Source: a virus | Length of the DNA: 43,264 nucleotides | IMG/VR virus record: IMGVR_UViG_3300048590_000166 | Location: 1 to 43,264 of that record | Strand: one strand, 5' to 3' | Part shown: piece by piece, positions 23,688-30,235 of the stretch | Layout: the number at the start of each line of letters is the position of its first letter | Numbering within the stretch: the stretch's first letter is position 1 | Position numbers and translations under genes: made by a program | The notes under the pieces: generated by a model | Seen by the model: only the letters and a program-made list of their open reading frames with translations | Database searches by the model: none | Told to the model about the DNA's origin: nothing

Positions 23688-23739
23688 GTTGTTCTCCTGT
23701 AGGTTAAAGCGTGCTTTCCAATCTGTACTTACACTTACC

Positions 23740-23768
23740 ATTTTAAGCGCAAAAAGAATAAATGTCAA
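23740..23768 (-). promoter_or_regulatory. Consensus sigma-70 promoter for the minus-strand cluster
   Basis: On the minus strand, TTGACA (23768-23763), exactly 17 bases, then TAAAAT (23745-23740). This is the best promoter in the window. The 14 bases TAAAATGGTAAGTG (23745-23732) are identical to those at the early + promoter (26106-26119), which suggests a shared regulator site overlapping the start of transcription. Confidence 0.8.
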
Positions 23769-23830
23769 CTAGTTCGCTTGGGATATTTACGATCTTCGGA
23801 GTAGAATTGCGTGGAAGTCTAGCGTGGTAT

Positions 23831-23866
23831 CTGGCATATCACTTGTAAGGACATCCAATATGCCAG
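23831..23866. other. Candidate phage attachment site (attP)
   Basis: CTGGCATAT (23831-23839) and ATATGCCAG (23858-23866) are perfect 9-bp inverted repeats separated by 18 bases, starting 4 bases after the integrase stop. Serine-integrase attP sites have this design: paired half-sites around a central dinucleotide, as in phiC31 attP, which also has 9-bp arms. The centre would fall at 23848-23849 (AG). No T-tract follows on the minus strand, so it is less likely a terminator. Confidence 0.5.
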
Positions 23867-23870
23867 CACG

Positions 23871-25445
23871 TCAGCGGATGCGCGCAGCGTCGACAATCTC
23901 GCCGCCGCGTGCCAGGAAGCGCCAGCTTCCCATCATGGCGCGCAGACGCTGGTTAATCTCGCGGTCGGGCAGCTTCCAGAAGGCGTCGAGTGTCATGTCA
24001 CGGATGGCGGACAGTTCGCGCGTCTGCGCTGCCGTGGTCGTGCTGGCTTCTTCGGCGTGCGCCTGCAGGCGGTGGACTTCGTTGGTCAGCGCGTTCAGGC
24101 GGTCGGCGTGTGCTTTCAATTGGTCGCGGTAGATCGGCTGGAGTTCGTCGGGCGCTGCCGCCTGCTCCCCGATCAGGCGTTCCACCTGCTTGACGAGCGC
24201 AGCGCGGTCGGCTTCGGCAGCGGCCAATTGTTCGGCGTAGCGGCCCGGCTCGGCGGGTGAATACTGCGCCAGCATGTCGGGCAGGCTGGCATCCAGCGCG
24301 CGGCTAAGCCGAGTGTTGAAGAAGTCCTGCAGGTACTCGAAATTGACGATCCTGGTATTGGTGCAATCACGCGGCAGGTACGAGCGGCGCAGGTGGGTGT
24401 TGCAGTACAGGCCATACCGACCGCGGCCCGTGCTGTGTACGACCATCGCGCGCCGGCACTCCGCGCACAGCACGAGGCCGCTGAAGCGGTGGGTGTTCTG
24501 CGGGCGGCGGCTGCCCACCATCTCGACACGCCGCCGCAGTTCGGCCTTGAGCCGCTCGGCAGTCTCGCCCGTCCACACCGCCGGTATCCTGTGGCGAAAC
24601 AGTAGGACATTAGCCGGCAGCGGTTCGCTTTCATCGAAGGCCCACACGCCGCCGCCAGCCTTGCGCGTCTTTTCGTATCCCCATCGGCGGGCGGTATGCC
24701 CCCACGTGAGCGGTGAATACATCAGGCGGTAGAGTTTGCCGTAGCTGTAGCGCTTGCCGGTGCCATCATCAACGTGGCCGCGGGCTTCGAGTTCGCGCGG
24801 CAGGATGTTCCAGCCTACGCCGGCCAGCAGCAGATCGGCGATGTCGTCCCACAGGCGGCGCTTCGCTTCATTGACTTCGACGCGCGCCTGCCGCCCGGTG
24901 CGCTCGTCGCGCACGGCGATGTGTGTCATCGGCATGATGTGCGGGATCAGGCCGCGCTCCGCCAGTTTGTCTTTACCGCGCACCCCCATGTCGCGTATCC
25001 AGCGCATCTCCTTCTTCGTTGTATACGCCTTGATCATGGCGAAGATGTCGGCGTTGCTGCTGTCAATCCAGCCGTCATTGAAGCTGTAGATGCGCGCGCT
25101 GCAATCGTCAATAATGTACTCGACGATCTGGTGAATGAGCGACGGCGAACGGCCAAAACGATTGGCGTCTCGGCAAATGAACACGTCGAAGTCACACGCT
25201 TCGAAGTGCGCGGTCAACTTGTCGAAGGCGTCGATGCCTTGAGCGCGGGCGTCTGCCGCCAGCCTTTCGAGCGTCTTGTAATCGCGGCTGTGGCCGGGGA
25301 CGCGCAGCACGTCGACGATCTGCCAATCTTCACGTTCACACAGCGCGCGAGCGTCGTCTTCCTGCGCCTTCAGGCTGTAGTGTTCGTCTTCGTCAGCTTG
25401 CGCCCGCGTTGAAACAGCCGTCCAAATGATCGCGCGCAGCGTCAT
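23871..25445 (-). CDS. int: Large serine recombinase (phage integrase)
   Basis: A 524-aa protein of the large serine recombinase family, which integrates phage DNA by double-strand cuts and rotation. Residues 1-150 form the resolvase catalytic domain: AVSTRAQ carries nucleophile S12, and RDANRFGRS near residue 115 matches the family's conserved DRxxR-like segment. A recombinase domain follows (about 170-290, with the LYRLMYSPLTWGH segment). Then a zinc ribbon: CAEC, followed by YCNTHLRRSYLPRDC (about residues 330-370). A coiled coil occupies about 410-485. Length and order are normal. It shows the phage can form lysogens. ATG 25445 has only a weak SD. Confidence 0.95.
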   Translation of the reverse strand: MTLRAIIWTAVSTRAQADEDEHYSLKAQEDDARALCEREDWQIVDVLRVPGHSRDYKTLERLAADARAQGIDAFDKLTAHFEACDFDVFICRDANRFGRSPSLIHQIVEYIIDDCSARIYSFNDGWIDSSNADIFAMIKAYTTKKEMRWIRDMGVRGKDKLAERGLIPHIMPMTHIAVRDERTGRQARVEVNEAKRRLWDDIADLLLAGVGWNILPRELEARGHVDDGTGKRYSYGKLYRLMYSPLTWGHTARRWGYEKTRKAGGGVWAFDESEPLPANVLLFRHRIPAVWTGETAERLKAELRRRVEMVGSRRPQNTHRFSGLVLCAECRRAMVVHSTGRGRYGLYCNTHLRRSYLPRDCTNTRIVNFEYLQDFFNTRLSRALDASLPDMLAQYSPAEPGRYAEQLAAAEADRAALVKQVERLIGEQAAAPDELQPIYRDQLKAHADRLNALTNEVHRLQAHAEEASTTTAAQTRELSAIRDMTLDAFWKLPDREINQRLRAMMGSWRFLARGGEIVDAARIR

Positions 25446-25522
25446 GTCGCCGGCGCAATTGCCGCTGAAACGTTAGAATGTTGTGTCATTACCCCCCCCA
25501 ACGCTTTTATAACGGAAATAGG

Positions 25523-25600
25523 GCTATACTATACCCGTATAGTGGGCTTTGCCTACTTCTAATAGAACGGGTGTTCTAATATACTATTCAATGAAGTAGA
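25523..25600. other. Inverted-repeat cluster between integrase and repressor genes
   Basis: AT-rich stretch unlike the surroundings. ACTATA/TATAGT (25528-25533 with 25538-25543), TAGAAC/GTTCTA (25563-25568 with 25573-25578), and CTACTTC/GAAGTAG (25553-25559 with 25593-25599). TATACTAT occurs twice as a direct repeat (25525, 25580). The loops of the first two hairpins contain complementary ACCCG and CGGGT. It may hold the integrase promoter, regulator operators or an RNA switch. The 223-bp gap 25446-25668 contains no convincing gene. Confidence 0.6.
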
Positions 25601-25668
25601 AAGGTGCCGACTTGGGACTACCCCGTGATCAGCGCATCAACCTTATTAACCACCTTAGCAGCGCCGAT

Positions 25669-26052
25669 CTAGCTGCGCTCGACCTCGTTGTTGTTCTCGC
25701 CAATTTGGGCGCGTTCGATCAGGATCGCGTCGATCAACTGCCGCATATGCTGCGGCAGCTTTTCGATCTGCTGAGCGCGCACGAGGGACGAGAACTGCCC
25801 GCCGGATAGACGTTCGCCGTCACTCCGTAGTTCAGGGTAGGCAAGCATCAAAAGCATCAGCGCGTTCGTCCCCGTGGCGCGCGCCAGCTTCAAGATAAAC
25901 TCGACCGATGGTGCCTTGACTTGCCTACCCTCTCGCGGATTGATGATCGCGCCTATCGCCGGATGCGAGACGCCGACCAACTCCGCAAAAGCACGAACGG
26001 ACTGATGACGCCGATCTAGTTCTTCCAATATGAAGTCTCGCAAGCTGTCCAT
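25669..26052 (-). CDS. XRE-family repressor (immunity repressor)
   Basis: A 127-aa DNA-binding protein. Residues about 16-62 are a helix-turn-helix domain: SVRAFAELVGVSHPAIGAIIN, then a basic turn and VEFILKLARATG. This is the XRE/Cro-cI type. The remaining 60 residues are short and helical, with no LexA-like Ser-Lys protease, so inactivation by RecA-driven cleavage is not expected. It is divergent from the early operon and upstream of the integrase, the usual place of a lysogeny repressor. An AAGGGG SD lies upstream of ATG 26052. It should repress the early promoter beginning at 26083. Confidence 0.85.
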   Translation of the reverse strand: MDSLRDFILEELDRRHQSVRAFAELVGVSHPAIGAIINPREGRQVKAPSVEFILKLARATGTNALMLLMLAYPELRSDGERLSGGQFSSLVRAQQIEKLPQHMRQLIDAILIERAQIGENNNEVERS

Positions 26053-26082
26053 ACTTCATCCCCTTCTGACACGGCAAGTTTA

Positions 26083-26119
26083 TTGACTTTCAAACGTTTA
26101 TGCTATAAAATGGTAAGTG
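26083..26119 (+). promoter_or_regulatory. Early operon promoter with putative operator
   Basis: TTGACT (26083-26088), 17 bases, TAAAAT (26106-26111), with TGCTATAAAA also offering an extended -10. The following GGTAAGTG (26112-26119) is shared with the minus-strand promoter at 23740-23768. GTTTAT is repeated at 26079-26084 and 26096-26101. It faces away from the repressor gene, so this 100-bp gap is the natural immunity control region. Confidence 0.75.
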
Positions 26120-26149
26120 GACATTCCGAATTGTATCAAGGAGTACCAC

Positions 26150-26368
26150 ATGCCATTACTACCTATGACTTCCGTATCCGTTCGAGCAGACCGCGATTAC
26201 ACACTGGCGCTGAAGGCGCTGGCGTACAGCCGCGGCCAGTCGGTGGGCGATCTCGTGAAGGACGCATTGGACGCGCAGTACGGCGACCAACTGCGGCAGC
26301 ACATCGCCTTTTTTGCTGCCAAGCGTGGTAAGCGCGAGAACCAAAAGGAAAGTGAACATGCAGGATAG
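26150..26368 (+). CDS. Ribbon-helix-helix (Arc/CopG-type) regulator
   Basis: A 72-aa protein. ATG 26150 has CAAGGAG about 7 bases upstream. Residues 6-46 fit the ribbon-helix-helix layout: a TSVSVRADRD strand that enters the DNA major groove, helix A (LALKALAYSRGQ) and helix B (SVGDLVKDALDAQYG). The C-terminal 25 residues are basic. As the first gene of the early operon, opposite the repressor, it probably plays the Cro-like or second-regulator part in the lysis-lysogeny choice. Confidence 0.75.
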   Translation: MPLLPMTSVSVRADRDYTLALKALAYSRGQSVGDLVKDALDAQYGDQLRQHIAFFAAKRGKRENQKESEHAG

Positions 26369-26573
26369 CGGCGGCGTAGCGGCGCGCATGGCGGAGCCTT
26401 TCACGGGCGAAGACGAGCAGACGCCGGAAGCGCGGATCGCGTGTGTGTTTTCGGTGTGGGCGGTGGGGCGCGCGGTCGGGGACTTGGCGGCTGCGTGTGG
26501 CAACTCTACACACCAGCATAACACACAATCCGAGTGTCACGCGGAAACACCAACTTTACCGGACGCGGTGTAG
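26358..26573 (+). CDS. Small early protein, unknown
   Basis: A 71-aa protein starting at ATG 26358, with AAGGAAAG about 7 bases upstream, overlapping the preceding gene by 11 bases. It is Ala-rich, with TPEARIACVFSVWAVGRAVGDLAAACG in the middle (three Cys, one aromatic) and a His/Thr-rich C-terminus. It may form a short hydrophobic helix, not clearly membrane spanning. No family is recognised. Confidence 0.5.
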   Translation: MQDSGGVAARMAEPFTGEDEQTPEARIACVFSVWAVGRAVGDLAAACGNSTHQHNTQSECHAETPTLPDAV

Positions 26574-26591
26574 GAAAGGAGCCCCCGAACG

Positions 26592-27788
26592 ATGAGTAAC
26601 GCTTTAGCAGTAGTCAACGCGACCGAGTGGCAGGCCATGACGCAGATGGCGCGGGCGCTTCATGCGTCCGGCTTCCTGCCGAACTCGATCAACACGCCTG
26701 AGAAGGCCGTGGCGATCATTCTGGCCGGACGCGAACTCAACATCGGCGCGTGGCAAGCGCTGCAGACGATCAACGTCATTCAGGGCAAGCCGACCGTGTC
26801 GCCGCAGTTGATGCTGGCGCTAATCAATTCCAGCGGCCAGCTTGAAGACATGAAGGTCGACGGAGACGCGAAGGGCTGCACCGTCATGATGAAGCGGCGC
26901 GGACGCCAGCCGCACACCGAGACGTTCAGCTACGCCGACGCGACCGCGCTCGGTTTGACCGGCAAGGACAATTACAAGAAGCAGCCGGCGGTGATGCTGC
27001 GCTGGCGTGCGGTCGCGGCCTGCGCGCGCATTGTCTTCCCTGACGTCATTCTCGGCCTGTACACGCCCGACGAAATGGGCGCGAACGTGAACGTGACCGA
27101 AGACGGCGGCATGGAAGTGGTCAACGTCGAGACGGGTGAGATCGTCGTCGATTCTGTAAACGGGATCAGCAGCGGGACTATCGGCAGCGACGCGCCGAAA
27201 GCCTACAAGATCGAGCATGACGCCAATTCGCCTACCGTCCGCTTCGGCGAAGACAAGGCGCGCATCACCGCCTTCGTTACCCGCATGGCCGACGCCTACG
27301 GCGTGACCGCGCCGGAGATCGTCAAGGCGTTGGGCGTCACCCGCTTCGGTGAGTACACCGGCAGCGAAGATGACGCCGAGGCGACCGTCAAGGCGTGGGT
27401 GAAGCCGGAAGCCGCAGCGCCCGCCGAAGCCGCCAAGCCTGCCGCGAAAGCGAACGGCAAGCCTGCCGCCGACGCGAAAGCGCCCGACTGGACGCCGGAA
27501 CTCGCGCAGGCGTGGGCGAACATGCTGAAGTGGGCCGCTGACGAGTTCGACTATGACGAGGACGGCGTGCTGCTGCTGTTGAACGACGTGCAGCCGCCGG
27601 TGCTGTCCAAGAAGGACTGGCGTGGCACGACCATGCAGGCGCGCGGCGCGGTGCTGGCCGGCTTCTGCGAATACGACGTGACTCGCATAGACGCCTGGTG
27701 CGACAAGGCGGGGGCGACGGACGAACTGCGCGGGCGCGCGAAGGACATGGCCGAAGCGTACAAGCTGGCCGCCGTCGAGGTGCGCTAG
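26592..27788 (+). CDS. RecT-like phage recombination protein
   Basis: A 398-aa protein with AAAGGAG upstream of ATG 26592. The N-terminal 170 residues contain VAIILAGRELNIGAWQAL, INVIQGKPTVSPQLMLALI, MKRRGRQPHTETFSYADA, GLTGKDNYKKQPAVMLRWRA and PDVILGLYTPDEMGA, a segment series typical of a phage protein family commonly annotated as RecT-like single-strand annealing protein. An Ala/Pro/Lys linker (about residues 272-298) joins a second, helical domain of 100 residues ending the protein. It would anneal phage DNA during recombination and replication. The link to classical RecT is moderate; a partner exonuclease is not seen nearby. Confidence 0.65.
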   Translation: MSNALAVVNATEWQAMTQMARALHASGFLPNSINTPEKAVAIILAGRELNIGAWQALQTINVIQGKPTVSPQLMLALINSSGQLEDMKVDGDAKGCTVMMKRRGRQPHTETFSYADATALGLTGKDNYKKQPAVMLRWRAVAACARIVFPDVILGLYTPDEMGANVNVTEDGGMEVVNVETGEIVVDSVNGISSGTIGSDAPKAYKIEHDANSPTVRFGEDKARITAFVTRMADAYGVTAPEIVKALGVTRFGEYTGSEDDAEATVKAWVKPEAAAPAEAAKPAAKANGKPAADAKAPDWTPELAQAWANMLKWAADEFDYDEDGVLLLLNDVQPPVLSKKDWRGTTMQARGAVLAGFCEYDVTRIDAWCDKAGATDELRGRAKDMAEAYKLAAVEVR

Positions 27789-28385
27789 ATGACGCCGATC
27801 ATCACGACCACCAAAGTCATGCGCCCGCGCGAAGACAATGACCACTACCCGACGCCGTATGAACTGGCGCGCGCTGCGCTCGACCAGCTTCCGTACATGA
27901 ACTACCCCCAAAGCGTGCTTGACGCCGGCTGCGGCAGCGGCGTGTGGGGGCAGGCGGCGCGTGACAAGTGGGGCTACAGCTTCCTACTCGACGGTGTGGA
28001 CATCCGCGACGTTGGCGTGCCAGCCGGATACGGCGAAGTCTACCAACTCGACTACACGACCGAGCGACTCGACGGCAAATACGACGTTGTGATCGGCAAC
28101 CCGCCCTACAGTCACGCCGAAGCGTTCGTTCGCAAGGCGCTCACCAACACCTTCAATGGCGGCTACGTCCTTTTCCTGCTCAGACTGGCGATGCTCGAAG
28201 GGCAGGCGCGCATGACCGGACTCTGGCGCGAATATCCGCCGATGCGCGTCGCGGTGTTGGGCGCGCGTCCGTCGTTCACCGGCAACGGGAAGACCGACGC
28301 GACCGCCTACGCCGTGTATCTGTGGCGCAAGGGCTATGACGGCGAAACAACGCTGTCTTGGCTCGACTGGAAAGGGGTGCGCTAG
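27789..28385 (+). CDS. N6-adenine-type DNA methyltransferase (NPPY)
   Basis: A 198-aa protein starting directly after the previous stop, with a GAGGTG SD. VLDAGCGSG (residues 43-51) is the SAM-binding motif I and IGNPPYSHA (NPPY at 104-107) is catalytic motif IV of amino-methyltransferases. A PTP element follows the N-terminal HY. The order motif I then IV is the gamma/alpha-like arrangement. There is no recognisable target-recognition domain or restriction partner; the compact size fits orphan phage methylases that protect DNA from host restriction or regulate packaging. Confidence 0.85.
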   Translation: MTPIITTTKVMRPREDNDHYPTPYELARAALDQLPYMNYPQSVLDAGCGSGVWGQAARDKWGYSFLLDGVDIRDVGVPAGYGEVYQLDYTTERLDGKYDVVIGNPPYSHAEAFVRKALTNTFNGGYVLFLLRLAMLEGQARMTGLWREYPPMRVAVLGARPSFTGNGKTDATAYAVYLWRKGYDGETTLSWLDWKGVR

Positions 28386-29125
28386 TGGAAGGCCGCAAGG
28401 GCTGGCGCAATCACCCGAAGCATGGGCGCATGTATCTCACCATCGCGCAGTTCAATGTCTTGGGCGCGATGAACACGCTGCGCCTGAAGGGTGACTACTT
28501 CATTGACTTGAGCGACGTTCACGGGCAGATCGTCACATCGCTGGTGGGACGCGGCTATATCGCGCCGCGTTCCGCCGCCCCCGACGAACACGTCTACCGC
28601 ATGACCGGCTTAGGCTTGGACGTCTTCAATCTGTTCAAGGTGCCGCGCCTGTATCGCAAGGACGGCCTGTGCCCGCGCTGCGGCAAGCGCCCGCGGCAGG
28701 ACTACGGCCACCGGCTCGGCAATTACTGCGTTGAGTGCGCTGCCGAGGTGCGGCACAACCATTACAAAGCAAAGGCGACGCTGCGCGACCCCAACAAGCC
28801 GTGCGCGCGCTGTGGTGCGACGCCGCGCCACGTCACGCCGGCGGCGGTCAGTAGCTACTGCATCGACTGCTACCGCGAACAGGCACGCCTTGAGCGCGTC
28901 CGGCGCGAACAGCGCATCCGCGACCGCGCCGCTGCCGGACGGGTGACGACCTGTTCACACGCCGGCTGTGACAAGCCGGTACGAATCAGCGCCCATTCCA
29001 TTTCGGCCTACTGCGCCGAACACAGCAACGCCAAGCGCATGGACAGCCACCACCGCCGGATGGCGCGCAAGTATGCGCGTCTGCGCGTCGTGCGGCCTGC
29101 CGAGTTCCAGCAGGCCGGCGACTAG
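28385..29125 (+). CDS. Multiple zinc-ribbon protein with winged-helix-like N-terminus
   Basis: A 246-aa protein. GTG 28385 overlaps the previous stop (TAGTG) and has AAAGGGG upstream; TTG 28358 would add 9 residues. Residues about 15-85 look like a winged helix (ILTIAQFNVLGAMNTLRLKGDY... VTSLVGRGYI). Then come three successive Cys clusters: CPRCGKRPR...YCVEC, CARCGATPR...YCIDC, and CSHAGCDKPVR...YCAEH, each about 45 residues apart, resembling repeated zinc ribbons. The final part is basic. It is likely a DNA- or RNA-binding regulator. The repetition suggests internal duplication. Confidence 0.7.
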   Translation: MEGRKGWRNHPKHGRMYLTIAQFNVLGAMNTLRLKGDYFIDLSDVHGQIVTSLVGRGYIAPRSAAPDEHVYRMTGLGLDVFNLFKVPRLYRKDGLCPRCGKRPRQDYGHRLGNYCVECAAEVRHNHYKAKATLRDPNKPCARCGATPRHVTPAAVSSYCIDCYREQARLERVRREQRIRDRAAAGRVTTCSHAGCDKPVRISAHSISAYCAEHSNAKRMDSHHRRMARKYARLRVVRPAEFQQAGD

Positions 29126-29142
29126 CACCCACCGACAACTGC

Positions 29143-29169
29143 GCGGGCCGGCGTCAACTGCTGGCCCGC
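29143..29169 (+). other. 7-bp inverted repeat before the nuclease gene
   Basis: GCGGGCC (29143-29149) pairs with GGCCCGC (29163-29169) across a 13-base loop in the 65-bp gap ahead of the nuclease gene. There is no T-tract. It could attenuate or stabilise the mRNA at the boundary of an inserted gene. Confidence 0.45.
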
Positions 29170-29190
29170 CTCAACGCGAAAGGAGTCGCT

Positions 29191-30165
29191 GTGACACTCG
29201 AAATTCAACCGATCAATTTTACTAAACCTTATGCTCGCTGGTCACCCGAAGAAGATGCATTTCTCAAAGAACACTACCTCTCGAACACTCGCACCGACAT
29301 AAGCGCAGCGCTTGGTCGATCTGAAGGCTCAATCCGCTCGCGTTGCTTACAACTAGGGCTAAATCATAAGCGTCCTGCTGTTACTGATGAGGAACGAGAA
29401 CTCATACGCGAGTGGTACGAGGCGCGGAAGGAATATCCGGGCGACAAATTTGATCTTCAGTCGCTTGCGGATCAATTAGGCCGAACCAAAGCTGTCATTT
29501 CTCGCGTTGCCGGGCAATTGGGCTTAACAACTAGAACTCGCAGCCTGAGCGCCGACGCTCGTCACATTCAGTCAGTGAGACAGAAAAACCACATCAGGAT
29601 ACATGGCCATCCTCGTGGCATGTTGGACAAGCATCATTCAGACGAATTCAAGCGCGCGCAGTCAGTTCGATCAAAGCGGTACCACGACTCATTGACCCCG
29701 CTAGAAGTAGCAATCCGTGTAAGTAAGGCGCTGGCGACAAAGATTAAGCGATATGGAACAGGAAACCCTTCAATGAGAGGTCTGAATAGCTATTCGCGCA
29801 CGAAAAGTGGAAAGCGCTCGGATTTGAATAACCAGTTCTTCCGTAGTGCGTGGGAAGCGAATTACGCGCGCTACCTCAACTTCCTCATCGCGCAAGGAGA
29901 AATTGCCTCGTGGGAGTATGAGCCAGAAACCTTCGTGTTTCACGGAGTTACTCGCGGAGTGATCAGCTACACGCCGGACTTCAAAGTAATTGCCAGTGAC
30001 GGGTCTTATGAATGGCACGAAGTCAAGGGGTGGATGGACGACAAGAGCAAGGCGAAATTAAAGCGTATGGCGAAATTCTACCCCGATGAGCAGGTCATTG
30101 TTATTGGCAGCGACGAGTATCGCGCAATAGCAAAGTGGTCAAGTTTAGTTGACGGGTGGGAGTAA
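29191..30165 (+). CDS. PD-(D/E)xK-type nuclease with Myb-like DNA-binding repeats (probable homing endonuclease)
   Basis: A 324-aa protein. GTG 29191 follows AAAGGAG by 5 bases. Residues about 15-55 (WSPEEDAFLKEHYLSNTRTDISAALGRSEGSIRSR) resemble a SANT/Myb-like helix trio; a second similar unit lies at about 65-110. The C-terminal 110 residues contain FRSAWEANYARYLNFL, YTPDF and EWHEVKGW, fitting the Glu...Asp...Glu-x-Lys core of PD-(D/E)xK nucleases. The DNA is clearly less GC-rich than its neighbours. Such free-standing nucleases with Myb-like DNA-binding units are found as homing endonucleases between phage genes. Confidence 0.75.
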   Translation: MTLEIQPINFTKPYARWSPEEDAFLKEHYLSNTRTDISAALGRSEGSIRSRCLQLGLNHKRPAVTDEERELIREWYEARKEYPGDKFDLQSLADQLGRTKAVISRVAGQLGLTTRTRSLSADARHIQSVRQKNHIRIHGHPRGMLDKHHSDEFKRAQSVRSKRYHDSLTPLEVAIRVSKALATKIKRYGTGNPSMRGLNSYSRTKSGKRSDLNNQFFRSAWEANYARYLNFLIAQGEIASWEYEPETFVFHGVTRGVISYTPDFKVIASDGSYEWHEVKGWMDDKSKAKLKRMAKFYPDEQVIVIGSDEYRAIAKWSSLVDGWE

Positions 30166-30169
30166 TCAC

Positions 30170-30235
30170 ATGAATCCAAAATTGAAGACCGCCCGCGCAC
30201 TCGTGCAAGTACAGCCGGTCGGTGGACGCGCATGA
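30170..30235 (+). CDS. Possible 21-aa leader peptide upstream of the methyltransferase
   Basis: Twenty-one codons starting at ATG 30170, with GGGAG about 8 bases upstream. The stop overlaps the next start (ATGA at 30232-30235). The peptide is basic and without recognisable features. As with the other small frames in this genome, its role may be translational coupling to the following gene. Confidence 0.35.
   Translation: MNPKLKTARALVQVQPVGGRA

Noticed and set aside
25489-25500. Run of eight C residues upstream of int as a phase-variation tract
   Set aside because: It lies outside coding sequence and is only 8 bases. It may be a polymorphic or error-prone run, but nothing shows a switching role.
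25612-25809. 65-aa plus-strand frame starting at TTG after an AAAGG sequence, in the gap before the repressor
   Set aside because: Most of it runs antisense to the repressor gene, and its sequence mirrors the repressor's complementary strand. The SD is modest and the start is TTG. A real gene here cannot be excluded but is not supported.
26820-27911. 363-aa minus-strand open frame
   Set aside because: It lies opposite the well-supported RecT-like gene in GC-rich DNA, where long antisense frames arise by codon bias. The translation is Arg/His/Val-rich without motifs.
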